Positions 34,448 to 44,037 of a DNA stretch of 64,000 nt are shown piece after piece (the stretch's first letter is position 1; each line of letters begins with the position of its first letter). The notes under the pieces are model-generated. The model did no database searches, was not told the origin of the DNA, and was given only the letters and a program-made list of their open reading frames with translations. A program made the position numbers and the translations under genes. This DNA comes from Bacteroidales bacterium (GTDB lineage Bacteria > Bacteroidota > Bacteroidia > Bacteroidales > F082). The DNA lies in contig JAFRRS010000015.1 in assembly GCA_017427985.1 (NCBI GenBank), forward strand, positions 153,676-217,675, in the 5' to 3' direction.

Positions 34448-36721
34448 ATGGCTAAGAAAAATGACAAGAAAAAAGGCGTGAAGGTCTATATGATAGTCCT
34501 TTGGACGCTTTTTGTGATGTTCGGTCTGGGTATTTTTCTGCTTTTCCATGGCATAGTGCACGAATGGTTCGGCGAGATGCCGACGTTCGAGGAGCTTGAA
34601 AACCCTGAGACTAACCTCGCCACCGAAATCATCTCCGCCGACGGCAAGTTACTTGGCACATATTACATAGAAAACCGCTCCAACGTGAGCTACGACGACA
34701 TCTCCCCCAACTTGATAAACGCGCTCATCGCCATCGAGGACGTGAGGTTTTATGACCACAGCGGTATTGACAAACGTGCGCTTTTCCGCGTTGCCTTTGG
34801 AGTGTTTACTGGCAATTCCGACAAGGGAGGCGGAAGCACACTGACACAACAGCTGGCTAAGAACCTCTTCCCTCGCGGGGAAAATCTCAGCAAGGTGAAA
34901 CTCGTGATAAGGAAATTCCAGGAATGGGTCACCGCCACCAAGTTGGAATACAACTATTCGAAAGACGAGATTATCGCGATGTATCTCAACACCGTTTTCT
35001 ACGGTCACAACGCATACGGCATCAAGAAGGCGACCGAGACTTTCTTCGGAAAAGAGCCTAATGACCTTAAAATCGAAGAGGCGGCATTACTCGCCGGCGT
35101 TGTCAACGCGCCTACGAAATTCAGTCCGAAAAGACATCCGCAAAACGCTTTGAATCGTCGTAACCTTGTGCTTAAACGTATGGAAACCAACGGTTTCATC
35201 ACTGAAGAGCAATACGATTCCATCTCCCAGATTCCTATCGACATCTCGCATTTCGGAATCCTCGACCATACTGCCGGAGAAGCCACGTATTTCCGCGAGT
35301 TTCTGAGAGGCATGATGCACAACTGGGCTAAGACTCATTACAAACAAGACGGCACACCTTATAATATTTATAAGGACGGACTGCGCATCTACACCACCAT
35401 CGACTCGAGGATGCAGCAATATGCAGAGGAGGCGGTGCGCGAACATCTCTCCCTCGACCTGCAGCCGGCTTTCTACAACCATTGGGAAGGCGACAGCAAA
35501 GCACCATTCGTCTTACCTACCGATGAAGATGTAAAGAGCATCATGACGCTTTCGATGAAACGCTCGGAACGCTACCGTGTGCTGAAAAAAGCAGGTTACA
35601 GCATGGATTCCATCGTCGCCATCTTCAACACACCAATCCCGATGACGGTATTCTCGTGGGACGGACCTATCGACACGGTCTTCACCCCAATGGACTCGAT
35701 ACGTTATTACAAATATTTCCTGCAGTCGTCGCTGATGTCGGTGGAGACGGGAACAGGTTACGTGAGAGCCTACGTAGGCGGCAACGACTATCGTTTCTTC
35801 CAATACGACCACGTGACGCAAGCCAAACGCCAAGTCGGCTCGACGTTCAAGCCGTTCCTTTATTCCTTGGCGATGCAGGAAGGCGAATACACTCCGTGCA
35901 CCAAAGTCCCGAACATCAGCTACAGCATACAGCTTCCCGACGGAAAGTTCTGGGAGCCAAAGGACTCAGGCAGGGCGATGTTCGGCAAAGAAGTGACTTT
36001 GCGATGGGCTTTGGCACATTCCAACAACCGTATCTCTGCATATCTTATGAAACGTTTCGGTCCTGAGGCTGTGATACAGATGGCGCGCAGAATGGGCGTG
36101 ACGTCGGATATCCCCGTGGTGCCATCGATTTGCCTTGGCGTGTGCGACATCTCGCTTTACGAGATGGTGGGTGCAATAAGCACTTTCGCCAACAGAGGCG
36201 TGTATATCAAACCGATTTTTGTGACGAAGATTGAAGACAAAAACGGCAACGTCATTGAGACTTTTAAAGCCGAGCAGCGCGAGGCGATGGACGACGTGAC
36301 AGCGTATAAGATGATAGAGCTGATGAAAGGCGTTGTGTATGAAGGCACTGGCGTGAGGTTGAGATACAAATACGGACTGAGGAACCCGATAGCGGGCAAG
36401 ACCGGCACGACGCAGAACCAGAGCGACGGATGGTTTGTGGGCATCACCCCAGACCTCACCACCGGAGTATGGACGGGCGCCGAAGACCGCTCCGTGCATT
36501 TCAAGACGATAACACTCGGACAAGGCTCCAACATGGCATTGCCAGTCTGGGCATTATATATGAAGAAGGTGTACGCCGACCCGACGCTGCATATCAGCCA
36601 AGGCGACTTCACGAAACCGCTTTCCAACATCGACCTCGATTTCGACTGCGACAAATACGAGGAGGAACAGAAGGCGGTAGTGACACCGACGACAAACGAA
36701 GAGGAAGAAGACGAATTTTAA
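34448..36721 (+). CDS. mrcA: Class A penicillin-binding protein (PBP1A)
   Basis: A 757-residue bifunctional peptidoglycan synthase anchored by one N-terminal helix (VYMIVLWTLFVMFGLGIFLLF). GT51 glycosyltransferase motifs: EDVRFYDHSG (~97), GGSTLTQQLAKNLF, KEWVTATKLE-like FQEWVTATKLEYNYSKDEI and AALLAGVVNAPTKFSP. Transpeptidase motifs: SxxK in GSTFKP (~465), SxN in AHSNNRIS and KTG in AGKTGTTQNQSDGWFVG (~650). Length is normal. It ends in an acidic tail (NEEEEDEF). Same operon as gldH upstream and obgE 5 nt downstream. Confidence 0.96.
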   Translation: MAKKNDKKKGVKVYMIVLWTLFVMFGLGIFLLFHGIVHEWFGEMPTFEELENPETNLATEIISADGKLLGTYYIENRSNVSYDDISPNLINALIAIEDVRFYDHSGIDKRALFRVAFGVFTGNSDKGGGSTLTQQLAKNLFPRGENLSKVKLVIRKFQEWVTATKLEYNYSKDEIIAMYLNTVFYGHNAYGIKKATETFFGKEPNDLKIEEAALLAGVVNAPTKFSPKRHPQNALNRRNLVLKRMETNGFITEEQYDSISQIPIDISHFGILDHTAGEATYFREFLRGMMHNWAKTHYKQDGTPYNIYKDGLRIYTTIDSRMQQYAEEAVREHLSLDLQPAFYNHWEGDSKAPFVLPTDEDVKSIMTLSMKRSERYRVLKKAGYSMDSIVAIFNTPIPMTVFSWDGPIDTVFTPMDSIRYYKYFLQSSLMSVETGTGYVRAYVGGNDYRFFQYDHVTQAKRQVGSTFKPFLYSLAMQEGEYTPCTKVPNISYSIQLPDGKFWEPKDSGRAMFGKEVTLRWALAHSNNRISAYLMKRFGPEAVIQMARRMGVTSDIPVVPSICLGVCDISLYEMVGAISTFANRGVYIKPIFVTKIEDKNGNVIETFKAEQREAMDDVTAYKMIELMKGVVYEGTGVRLRYKYGLRNPIAGKTGTTQNQSDGWFVGITPDLTTGVWTGAEDRSVHFKTITLGQGSNMALPVWALYMKKVYADPTLHISQGDFTKPLSNIDLDFDCDKYEEEQKAVVTPTTNEEEEDEF

Positions 36722-36726
36722 AGATT

Positions 36727-37719
36727 ATGGCAAATTCAAATTTTGTTGATTACGTAAAGATATTCTGTCGTTCGGGCAAGGGAGGCAACGGCGCGATGCA
36801 CTTCAACCACGCCAAGTACGTGCCGAAAGGCGGTCCCGATGGCGGCGACGGTGGCAAGGGCGGCGACGTGATATTGAAAGGCAACGCCCAGCTGTGGACG
36901 CTGCTGCATCTGCGTTACACTAAGCACCTCTTCGCCGGCGATGGCGAGTCGGGCGGCGCTAACCAACGCACGGGCGCACAAGGCAACAACGTCATCATCG
37001 AGGTACCGTTAGGCTCCATGGCATACGACGCGGAGACACATGAGCCACTTGGCGAAGTGACCGAGGACGGACAACAAATCGTCATCATGAAAGGTGGCAG
37101 AGGCGGCAAAGGAAACACGTTTTTCAAGACCGCGACCATGCAGGCACCGAAGTTCTCTCAGCCTGGCGAGCCGTCGGAAGAGAGATGGATCATCATCGAA
37201 CTGAAGCTGTTGGCAGATGTCGGTCTCGTTGGTTTCCCGAATGCCGGAAAATCGACACTGTTGTCTGTCGTTTCAGCAGCAAAACCTGAGATTGCCGATT
37301 ATCCTTTCACCACGCTGACACCGAACTTGGGAATCGTGCCGTATTATGACTTCAAGTCGTTCATCATGGCAGACATCCCAGGAATCATCGAAGGCGCGTC
37401 AGACGGCAAAGGATTGGGAATCAGATTCTTACGTCACATTGAAAGAAATTCCATCTTACTGTTCCTCGTCGCTGCAGACAGTCCGGATGTGAAGGAAGCA
37501 TACGACGTTTTGTTGAATGAATTGAAGAAATATAATCCCGAATTGCTTGACAAGAAGCGTATTTTAGCTGTCAGCAAATGCGATTTGATTGACGAAGAGG
37601 CTAAAAAAGATATCAAGAAACATCTACCGAAGAAGGTGCCGCATCTGTTCATAAGCTCGGCGACTGGCGAAGGCATTAAGGAATTGAAGGATTTGATATG
37701 GCTTTCATTGAGTGAATAA
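36727..37719 (+). CDS. obgE: GTPase Obg (CgtA)
   Basis: A 330-residue essential GTPase in 50S ribosome assembly and stress signalling. The Gly-rich Obg fold fills residues ~1-160 (FCRSGKGGNGAMHF, GGPDGGDGGKGGDV, MKGGRGGKGN). G1 GFPNAGKST (~169-177), switch region YPFTTLTPNLG, G3 ADIPGIIEGA, G4 SKCD and G5 SSATGEG follow. No extra C-terminal OCT domain is present, as is common outside Firmicutes. ATG 36727 lies 5 nt after the PBP stop. Confidence 0.97.
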   Translation: MANSNFVDYVKIFCRSGKGGNGAMHFNHAKYVPKGGPDGGDGGKGGDVILKGNAQLWTLLHLRYTKHLFAGDGESGGANQRTGAQGNNVIIEVPLGSMAYDAETHEPLGEVTEDGQQIVIMKGGRGGKGNTFFKTATMQAPKFSQPGEPSEERWIIIELKLLADVGLVGFPNAGKSTLLSVVSAAKPEIADYPFTTLTPNLGIVPYYDFKSFIMADIPGIIEGASDGKGLGIRFLRHIERNSILLFLVAADSPDVKEAYDVLLNELKKYNPELLDKKRILAVSKCDLIDEEAKKDIKKHLPKKVPHLFISSATGEGIKELKDLIWLSLSE

Positions 37720-37720
37720 A

Positions 37721-38278
37721 ATGTTAAACGACCTCGACCATCAGCTATTTCTGTTCCTCAACGGCTTGCACGTTGACTGGCTCGACCCTGGGATGACATT
37801 TATCTCATCGGAAGCAGGCTGGATTCCGTTTTACGCGGTGCTGGTGTTCCTTGTTTTTTACAAATACAAATGGAAAGGCTTGTGGATTCTTCTCGGAGTG
37901 GCGGTGGTAATAACCTGTTCCGACCAGATTTCCGCGCACGTCTTCAAGCCCATATTCCAGCGACTTCGCCCCTGCTACGACCCTTTGATTGAAGACTTGG
38001 TACATCTGCCAAAGGGCAAGCCCGGCGGACATTACGGTTTCATCTCGTCGCATGCAGCAAACACCTTTGCCTTGGCGTCGTTTATCTACATGACGATGCG
38101 GCAACACTACAAAAAAATCGGCTGGCTGATGTTCTGTTGGGCAGCAGTGGTTTCTTATAGCAGAATTTACATGGGAGTGCACTTCCCTGGCGATATCATC
38201 TGCGGTGCAGCGGTAGGAATGATTCTTGGGTTTGGAATTGGTTACTTTTTACAACGGAAACTCCGTCAAAGCCTCTAG
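37721..38278 (+). CDS. PAP2-family membrane phosphatase
   Basis: A 185-residue integral-membrane enzyme with about five hydrophobic segments. The PAP2 signature is complete: KPIFQRLRPCY (KxxxxxxRP), FISSHAANTF (PSGH-type, here SSH) and SRIYMGVHFPGDIICG (SRxxxxxHxxxD). It may act on undecaprenyl pyrophosphate or lipid A phosphate. ATG 37721 lies 1 nt after the obgE stop. The last 30 nt overlap the convergent gene at 38249. Confidence 0.92.
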   Translation: MLNDLDHQLFLFLNGLHVDWLDPGMTFISSEAGWIPFYAVLVFLVFYKYKWKGLWILLGVAVVITCSDQISAHVFKPIFQRLRPCYDPLIEDLVHLPKGKPGGHYGFISSHAANTFALASFIYMTMRQHYKKIGWLMFCWAAVVSYSRIYMGVHFPGDIICGAAVGMILGFGIGYFLQRKLRQSL

Positions 38279-38659
38279 TTTTCCGACTTCAACCTTATAG
38301 CAAAATATTGATTTTCCGTTGGTTAAGGTGAGATATTTCACTTTCAGACCAGAATAATATCTTATTGCCTGGTCTAAAACTTTTTCGGTTATCGGCACTG
38401 ATTCCGCTTTGCATTCCACTATCATTTGCGGCTCGCCAAGGTTATTGAAAACCACAATGTCGCAACGTTTCGGGAGTTTGTTCACCTTTATTGAATACTC
38501 CACCGCGATAAGTCCGGCAGCGACTTTTCTTACCTCCACAAGATAATGTAGCATCTTTTGGCGCACCTGCTCTTCAGGAGTTAAAGAAACCCATTGTCTC
38601 CGAAGCGGGTCGAAGACAACGGGTTTATCGTTCAATATCTGGGTTTTGAACCAGTCCAT
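38249..38659 (-). CDS. HsdR N-terminal-like (type I restriction R_N) domain protein
   Basis: A 136-residue stand-alone protein. LTPEEQVRQKMLHYLVEV opens the domain; KRCDIVVFNNLGEPQMIVECKAESVPIT contains the PD-(D/E)xK-like pair (Asp in CDIV, ExK in ECK), and AIRYYSGLKVKYLTLTNG follows. It matches the HSDR_N_2-type domain that is common as a single short protein in Bacteroidetes, so it is probably a housekeeping nuclease-fold protein and not part of a restriction system. Start ATG 38659 is 4 nt after the upstream lipoprotein stop. The 3' end overlaps the PAP2 gene. Confidence 0.85.
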   Translation of the reverse strand: MDWFKTQILNDKPVVFDPLRRQWVSLTPEEQVRQKMLHYLVEVRKVAAGLIAVEYSIKVNKLPKRCDIVVFNNLGEPQMIVECKAESVPITEKVLDQAIRYYSGLKVKYLTLTNGKSIFCYKVEVGKLEALTEFPL

Positions 38660-38663
38660 ATCA

Positions 38664-39641
38664 TCAATAAGGCATTGGATAATACTCAGAAACGCCGTCG
38701 GCATCACCTACTATGCGGTATGAATTCTCTGGCGGAAGATTCGGGTTGCCGTAAGTCTTGAGAAGAATTTCAGCTATTTTGAAATTGTTTACGGCATTGT
38801 TCGCCTCGTCAAAAGTGCCGCTTAAGATTGTGGCTGTCTTGGTATATTTGCCATTCGAATAATCTTCTTCAAGATAATAAGCCGTGAAATTATTATCCGA
38901 GCCAATCATATACAAGTCTCTGAAGGCAATAGGATAATAATATTGGGCATAATTGTCAAACACCCATTCAAACAAATCGACTTTATTGTCTTTTTTGATA
39001 AATTGGAAACGAAGGTCGTGATAGATCGTGTCGGCAGGCTCATCGAAAGTTGTGTGCATCATCTTGTGAGGGCTCGAGTTATACAAACTATCAATAACAA
39101 TTGGATTTTCACCCGAATAAATATTCATATACTGGCCAATTTCGGCAGCTAATGCTTCTGGCAACACTTCAACTGGAATTTGTCCATTGACAGGCTCCGG
39201 TGACCACGGATTGGGATGCGGCTCTTCGTTTTCAGCGACAAACTCTATCTCATTGCCATAGCCAATTCCCTCTGAATTCTGACCGTATGCACGGACATAA
39301 TATGTTGTTCCAGGTGTCAAATCTGTAAGAAAACCGACAAACTGACCACCCATAATAATTGTCGATTGTACATGATTGTCGTCGATAGTCGGATTATGAG
39401 TCGTGCTCCAGCAGCATCCCCATTCTGCCAAAGCCACAGAGTCCCAATTTATCATATTACAAACACATTCGGCTGCAGTGTCTGAAATATTTCGCATATA
39501 CAGTGTCTGCAACTGCGGCAACAGAGTGCTGTCGACCACTACAACAGGTGTTTCAGGATTGACATTTGAAGGTTTGTCTTTTTTGCAAGAAACAATAATC
39601 AATGCAATCATTACGATTGCTAATGTCAAGAGTTTTTTCAT
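38664..39641 (-). CDS. Lipoprotein with fibronectin III-like domain
   Basis: A 325-residue lipoprotein; lipobox IIVSC with Cys19. Residues ~45-140 resemble a fibronectin type III module of the Bacteroidetes surface type (SDTAAECVCNMINWDS, WGCCWSTTHNPTID, LTPGTTYYVRAYGQNSEGIGYGNEIEF). The C-terminal ~170 residues are an uncharacterised domain (IGQYMNIYSGENPIVID, then TKTATILSGTFDEANNAVNNF). Four to five cysteines in the first domain could form disulfides. No clear promoter box was found; a repeat hairpin (39655-39730) lies upstream. Confidence 0.8.
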   Translation of the reverse strand: MKKLLTLAIVMIALIIVSCKKDKPSNVNPETPVVVVDSTLLPQLQTLYMRNISDTAAECVCNMINWDSVALAEWGCCWSTTHNPTIDDNHVQSTIIMGGQFVGFLTDLTPGTTYYVRAYGQNSEGIGYGNEIEFVAENEEPHPNPWSPEPVNGQIPVEVLPEALAAEIGQYMNIYSGENPIVIDSLYNSSPHKMMHTTFDEPADTIYHDLRFQFIKKDNKVDLFEWVFDNYAQYYYPIAFRDLYMIGSDNNFTAYYLEEDYSNGKYTKTATILSGTFDEANNAVNNFKIAEILLKTYGNPNLPPENSYRIVGDADGVSEYYPMPY

Positions 39642-39654
39642 GGTTTAAGTTGTA

Positions 39655-39730
39655 AAATGGTTTATTATAGAATAGAGAGTATAGAGTAAAGAGTAGAGAT
39701 CTATACTCCCTACTCTCTACTCATTATTCC
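39655..39730. repeat. Hairpin built from short inverted repeats (TAGAGAGT type)
   Basis: The left arm repeats TAGAGAGTA/TAGAGTA/GAGTAGAG and the right arm CTATACTC/CCTACTCTC/TACTC, complementary to each other. Same design as 27414-27493 with another sequence. Confidence 0.7.
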
Positions 39731-39735
39731 TTGAT

Positions 39736-40962
39736 TTAGAACGACATTATCGATTTCTTAATCTTCTCGATAGCGTCCATCAATTCGGCTTCGGTGATCA
39801 CTAATGGTGGAGCGAAGCGGATGATGTGCTGGTGGGTCGGCTTGGCGAGGACGCCGTTGTCGCGCATCTTCAAGCACACGTCCCATGCCTCTTTGCCGTT
39901 CATAGGCTTGATAATCACTGCGTTCAAGAGACCTTTACCGCGCACCTTCTGAATCATCGGGTGGTTGATCTTCATGATTTCCTCACGGAAAATCTTGCCG
40001 AGACGCTCAGCGTTCTCCATCAGGTGTTCGTCTTTGATGACCTGCAAAGCAGCCATTGACACTCTTGCTGCCACTGGGTTGCCGCCGAATGTTGAGCCGT
40101 GCTCACCTGGTTTGATGTTCATCATGATATGATCGTCGCAAAGCACTGCTGAAACCGGCACCACGCCGCCGCCGAGAGCCTTACCGAGGATAAGGATGTC
40201 AGGACGCACACCTTCGTGGTCGCAAGCGAGCATCTTACCTGTACGGGCGATACCGCACTGCACCTCGTCGGCCATGAACAAAACATTGTATTTCTTGCAG
40301 ATGTCGTAGCATTTCTTCAGATAACCCTCATCCGGAACATAAACGCCTGCCTCACCCTGGATAGGCTCCAACAGGAAACCTGCAATCTTCTTGCCGTCCT
40401 TGGCGAGAACCTTCTCCAATGCGTCAGGATCGTTGTAAGGGATGCGGATGAAACCAGGTGTCAGAGGACCGTAGTTTGCGTATGAATCAGGGTCGTTCGA
40501 CATGGTGATGATTGTGATGGTGCGGCCGTGGAAGTTGCCTTCGCAGCACACGATGGTCACCTCGTCATTCGGGATGCCCTTGCACACTGTACCCCAACGA
40601 CGTGCGAGCTTCAGAGCTGTCTCGTCGGCCTCAGCGCCTGTGTTCATCGGCAAAACCTTGTCGTAGCCGAAATATTCTGTAACGTATTTCTCCCATGGAC
40701 CAAGGGCGTCGTTGTAGAAAGCGCGTGAGCTAAGGGTGAGTTTCTCAGCCTGCTCGTACATTGCCTTCAAAATTGCCGGATGGCAGTGACCCTGGTTGAC
40801 AGCCGAATAAGCTGACAAGAAGTCGTAATACTCTTTTCCTTCAACGTCCCAAACCTTTGCGCCTTTACCTTTGGCGAGGACGACCGGAAGCGGATGGTAG
40901 TTGTGAGCGCCGTATTTGGCTTCCAACTCCATAAAATCTTGCGAAGTCATTTTTTCTGACAT
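39736..40962 (-). CDS. rocD: Ornithine-oxo-acid aminotransferase
   Basis: A 408-residue PLP enzyme, class III aminotransferase, converting ornithine to glutamate 5-semialdehyde. It begins with the family-specific [46 protein letters not shown]. It continues with [19 protein letters not shown], the cofactor Asp region [14 protein letters not shown], and the PLP lysine in [17 protein letters not shown]. Closest to ornithine aminotransferase and not acetylornithine aminotransferase because of the [10 protein letters not shown] start. A TAACTTTG promoter box lies on the minus strand at 41022-41029. Confidence 0.95.
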   Translation of the reverse strand: MSEKMTSQDFMELEAKYGAHNYHPLPVVLAKGKGAKVWDVEGKEYYDFLSAYSAVNQGHCHPAILKAMYEQAEKLTLSSRAFYNDALGPWEKYVTEYFGYDKVLPMNTGAEADETALKLARRWGTVCKGIPNDEVTIVCCEGNFHGRTITIITMSNDPDSYANYGPLTPGFIRIPYNDPDALEKVLAKDGKKIAGFLLEPIQGEAGVYVPDEGYLKKCYDICKKYNVLFMADEVQCGIARTGKMLACDHEGVRPDILILGKALGGGVVPVSAVLCDDHIMMNIKPGEHGSTFGGNPVAARVSMAALQVIKDEHLMENAERLGKIFREEIMKINHPMIQKVRGKGLLNAVIIKPMNGKEAWDVCLKMRDNGVLAKPTHQHIIRFAPPLVITEAELMDAIEKIKKSIMSF

Positions 40963-41021
40963 AAAATCCTAATTTTTAATGTTAATATTTTTTTGAATTT
41001 CTTAATCTGCTAAAGAATCCA

Positions 41022-41029
41022 CAAAGTTA
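41022..41029 (-). promoter_or_regulatory. -7 promoter box for rocD
   Basis: TAACTTTG on the minus strand, about 60 nt upstream of ATG 40962. Confidence 0.55.
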
Positions 41030-41125
41030 CTGATTATTTTATATTGCGAAACATTTTTTGAAAAATAATTTTTGAAACATTTGTCAAAAGCCTAACAAAA
41101 ACGTCAGGTGTATTCATAAAAAAAC

Positions 41126-41133
41126 TATATTTG
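41126..41133 (+). promoter_or_regulatory. -7 promoter box for the phosphopantetheinyl transferase gene
   Basis: TATATTTG, 16 nt before ATG 41150. Confidence 0.65.
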
Positions 41134-41149
41134 CGAAAAATTGACGGTT

Positions 41150-41710
41150 ATGGTTTATCTCAACGAGCACACGGAGTTGCTTGACCTCGAGACGGCACTG
41201 GCGACGGTGTCGGGTCAACGGCGTGAGCAGGCGCTGAAGTTCGCCCATGAGAGTGGACGGAGGCTGTCGCTGGCGGTGTATCTTCTTCTGATGGAAGGAC
41301 TCCGAAAAGAGTACGGCATCACCGAACCGCCTGTGTTCGAGTATCTTGAAGGCGGCAAGCCCGTCATCGCGGGACATCCGGAGATTCATTTCAACTTCAG
41401 CCATTCGGGCAACGTGGCGTTATGCGCCATCGACAGCCAGCCGGTGGGCGCCGACGTGGAGACATCCCGTAAAATCACGCCATCGCTGATAGCTTATACC
41501 ATGAACGACGATGAACAGGCACAGATAGCGGCGGCAACAGACCCAGTGAAAGAGTTTTTGGCGTTTTGGACCAAGAAAGAAGCGGTGCTCAAACTCACCG
41601 GCGAGGGCATTCGCAACGACCTGAAATCAGTGCTAACACATTCCGAAAACTATGTTTTTGAAACAAAATCAACAGGCAATTTTATCTACACAATAGCGAA
41701 ATTTAAATAA
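41150..41710 (+). CDS. 4'-phosphopantetheinyl transferase (Sfp-type)
   Basis: A 186-residue enzyme that attaches the phosphopantetheine arm to carrier proteins. Motifs: FEYLEGGKPVI then FNFSHSGNVALCAI (P-loop 1-like), VGADVET (Mg-binding Asp/Glu) and FLAFWTKKEAVLKLTGEGI (WxxKEA). Shorter than canonical Sfp (~225 residues), as is common in Bacteroidetes. Start 41150 is preferred over TTG 41141 because it is the first ATG after the promoter. The carrier-protein partner is not in the window. Confidence 0.92.
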   Translation: MVYLNEHTELLDLETALATVSGQRREQALKFAHESGRRLSLAVYLLLMEGLRKEYGITEPPVFEYLEGGKPVIAGHPEIHFNFSHSGNVALCAIDSQPVGADVETSRKITPSLIAYTMNDDEQAQIAAATDPVKEFLAFWTKKEAVLKLTGEGIRNDLKSVLTHSENYVFETKSTGNFIYTIAKFK

Positions 41711-41755
41711 AACCATAAAAATCCGCGGTTTCTGCAAGATATGCGTTAGATTTTT

Positions 41756-41763
41756 TTAACTTT
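41756..41763 (+). promoter_or_regulatory. -7 promoter box for yicC
   Basis: TAACTTTG, 18 nt before ATG 41782. Confidence 0.65.
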
Positions 41764-41781
41764 GCACAAATTATTTTTGAA

Positions 41782-42651
41782 ATGATCCGTTCGATGACAG
41801 GCTACGGCAAAGCCGAGCAACTTTATAAGAGCAATAATATTTCTGTCGAGATTAAGACCTTGAACAGCAAGCAGTTAGACCTTATCGTGAAGCTTCCGCA
41901 GGAGCTAAAGGCTAACGAATTCGACTACCGCAATGAGATTGCGACACGCCTCCAGCGCGGAAAAGTCGATGTGCTGATGACCATCACCAACACCGATGTG
42001 GCGCAAAACACCCATATCGAGAAGGAAGTCGTGGCGTCTTATCTCGAGCAGATTTGCAATATTTCAAAAGAATACAACATCCCCGAGTCGAAAGACATTG
42101 CAGCGATTTTGTTCAGGATGCCAGGCATCTTCGCGTCGCCTCAACAGGAATACGACGACGATTTTCTTGCGAAAATCATGGAGACATTGGTGAAAGCCAT
42201 TGAAATCACTGACGATTTCAGAGCCAAGGAAGGCGCGGTACTGAAAAAAGACTTGCTGAAACGCGTCGAGCTGATTCTCGGTTATCTTGGCGAGGTCGAG
42301 CCTTTCGAGAAGAACCGCCACGAGGTGATAAAAGCCCGTCTTCTCAAGAATCTACAGGACTTCACCAATGGCGACTACGACGAGAACCGCTTCGAGCAGG
42401 AGCTGATTTTCTATCTTGAAAAACTCGACATCACTGAGGAAAAGGTGCGTCTCCGCAAACATTGCGACTACTTCAAAGAGAGCATCGACGAGGAAGGTGC
42501 TGGCAAGAAACTCGGCTTCATAGCGCAGGAGATGGGACGTGAGATCAATACCCTCGGCTCGAAGGCAAACGACGCTGACATTCAAAGGCTTGTGGTCAAG
42601 ATGAAGGACGAGTTGGAGAAGATAAAAGAACAATTGTTTAACATATTATAA
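41782..42651 (+). CDS. yicC: YicC-family endoribonuclease
   Basis: A 289-residue protein. It begins MIRSMTGYGKAE and continues with IKTLNSKQLDLIVKLPQEL, all diagnostic of YicC. The C-terminal DUF1732 region is complete: DYDENRFEQELIFYLEKLDITEEKVRLRKHCDYFKE and GKKLGFIAQEMGREINTLGSKAND. The E. coli homologue is an endoribonuclease acting on small RNA. Here it precedes nadD, separated by a repeat hairpin at 42652-42728. Confidence 0.95.
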   Translation: MIRSMTGYGKAEQLYKSNNISVEIKTLNSKQLDLIVKLPQELKANEFDYRNEIATRLQRGKVDVLMTITNTDVAQNTHIEKEVVASYLEQICNISKEYNIPESKDIAAILFRMPGIFASPQQEYDDDFLAKIMETLVKAIEITDDFRAKEGAVLKKDLLKRVELILGYLGEVEPFEKNRHEVIKARLLKNLQDFTNGDYDENRFEQELIFYLEKLDITEEKVRLRKHCDYFKESIDEEGAGKKLGFIAQEMGREINTLGSKANDADIQRLVVKMKDELEKIKEQLFNIL

Positions 42652-42728
42652 GAAGACAGGAGCCGGAAGACAGAAGACAGAATCCTCCGGCTTACATTCT
42701 GGCTCCTGACTTCTGTATTCTGGCTTCT
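42652..42728. repeat. Hairpin built from inverted AGAAGACAG-type repeats
   Basis: The left arm (AGAAGACAGGAGCCGGAAG, then ACAGAAGACAGAAT) faces a right arm (ATTCTGGCTCC, ACTTCTGTATTCTGGCTTCT) that ends at the nadD start codon. Third member of the short-repeat hairpin class. Confidence 0.75.
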
Positions 42729-43313
42729 ATGAAAACAAAAATCGGCTTGTTTTTCGGGTCATTCAACCCAATTCACAACGGCCACCTGATGCTCGCCAAC
42801 TATTTGGCGGAATACGGTGACATGGATGAGATTTGGTTTGTGGTGTCGCCGCAGAATCCGTTCAAGGACAAGAAATCGCTTCTCGACGACCGTCACCGCA
42901 TGTACATGGTGGAGATGGCGGTGAAAGGCGACGAGCGTTTTCATGTTTGCGACATCGAGTTTTACATGCCGCAGCCGTCGTATACCATTGACACTTTGAC
43001 AAGGTTGCAGGAACGTCACCCGAACACCGATTTTTACCTGATTTGTGGCATGGACAGTCTCGAAAGCTTCCCGAAATGGAAGAATTACGAGATGATTTTG
43101 AAATATCATCATTTGTTGGTTTATCCACGTAAAGGCTACAGCAGCAATGAGTTAGTTTATCATCCGTCGGTGAAAGTCATAGAAGCGCCTGAGATTGAGG
43201 TGTCGTCGACGTTCATCAGAAACGCCATCGCAGACGGCAAAGACGTGCGCTATTTCGTGCCGAAGGACGTGTATCAGTACATAGTTGACATGCACTTTTA
43301 CGAGAAAAAGTAG
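42729..43313 (+). CDS. nadD: Nicotinate-nucleotide adenylyltransferase
   Basis: A 194-residue NAD biosynthesis enzyme that adenylates nicotinate mononucleotide. The nucleotidyltransferase motif is GSFNPIHNGHL (residues ~10-20, with HxGH). IWFVVSPQNPFKDKKSLLDDRHRMYMVEMAV, FYLICGMDSLESFPKWKNYE and the C-terminal ISSTFIR-like VSSTFIRNAI complete the family pattern. The ATG directly follows the repeat hairpin. The TAG stop at 43311-43313 abuts the convergent alkD stop with no gap. Confidence 0.96.
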   Translation: MKTKIGLFFGSFNPIHNGHLMLANYLAEYGDMDEIWFVVSPQNPFKDKKSLLDDRHRMYMVEMAVKGDERFHVCDIEFYMPQPSYTIDTLTRLQERHPNTDFYLICGMDSLESFPKWKNYEMILKYHHLLVYPRKGYSSNELVYHPSVKVIEAPEIEVSSTFIRNAIADGKDVRYFVPKDVYQYIVDMHFYEKK

Positions 43314-44033
43314 TTATTTTTCGAGATAAGATTTTCTTTCCGTTTCCGGGAATTTTTCAATAGCATACCGAAGCATGGTGCGAGGCATCGCCTTGTAACG
43401 TGTTGAAAGCCAAAGTTTGAGACGTTCTTCGTCACGTTTTCCAGCCTCACGAAGCAGCCATCCTACCGCTTTTTGAAGCAAATCGTGAAGCGGCGTTGGC
43501 TTTGCTAAAAAGACTTCAGCGATATTGAACGTATCATCAAGTTGATCGTGGCGTATGAATTGCATGGTGCTCACCATCCCGATGCGCTGCTCCCAGATGG
43601 TTTTGCCATTGCGAGCGAGGTCATAAAGAAGCTTGCGGTCTTTATCAAGGAGCCAACTGCCAAGTAGTTCGTAGCACGACAAATCGACCAAATCCCAATT
43701 GTTAATGTATTGAGTATTAGCGAGATAAAAGTCTATGCAATGTTGTTGCAGCGCCTTATCCTTCTTCGCATGCTTGAAAATTTGCACAAGCGCCAGCAGC
43801 CCAGCCATTCGCATTTCATGATATTCCGAGCTGACACATTCTTGCAGGTCATCGAAAGACGTCTCGTTCCAGCATTCCTTCACCGTCTCTCTTATCGTCG
43901 GCACCTTGATTCCCAGGAACTTGTCGCCTTCTCCATACTGGCCATGGCCTGTTTTGAAGAAGCGGGAGAGACCTTCGACTTGCGAAGGGTCTTGTTTTGA
44001 GAGTATTTTGTTGTATAAAATATTGGTTTTCAT
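43314..44033 (-). CDS. DNA alkylation repair protein (AlkD-like, HEAT repeats)
   Basis: A 239-residue all-helical protein of the AlkC/AlkD superfamily, which excises N3- and N7-alkylated bases. Family motifs: YGEGDKFLGIKVPTIRETVKE, SEYHEMRMAGLLALVQIF, INNWDLVDLSCYELLG (with the Trp and Asp of the DNA-binding cleft), RIGMVSTMQFIR, and the C-terminal LLQKAVGWLLREAGKRDEERL with RTMLRYAIEKFPE. ATG 44033 follows the abiEii stop by 4 nt, so it is the third gene of the AbiEi-AbiEii operon. Its presence in a toxin-antitoxin operon is unusual. Confidence 0.92.
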   Translation of the reverse strand: MKTNILYNKILSKQDPSQVEGLSRFFKTGHGQYGEGDKFLGIKVPTIRETVKECWNETSFDDLQECVSSEYHEMRMAGLLALVQIFKHAKKDKALQQHCIDFYLANTQYINNWDLVDLSCYELLGSWLLDKDRKLLYDLARNGKTIWEQRIGMVSTMQFIRHDQLDDTFNIAEVFLAKPTPLHDLLQKAVGWLLREAGKRDEERLKLWLSTRYKAMPRTMLRYAIEKFPETERKSYLEK

Positions 44034-44037
44034 GATT

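Noticed and set aside
38249..38659. Type I restriction-modification system
   Set aside because: Only a stand-alone HsdR_N-like domain is present; no helicase part, HsdM or HsdS is nearby.
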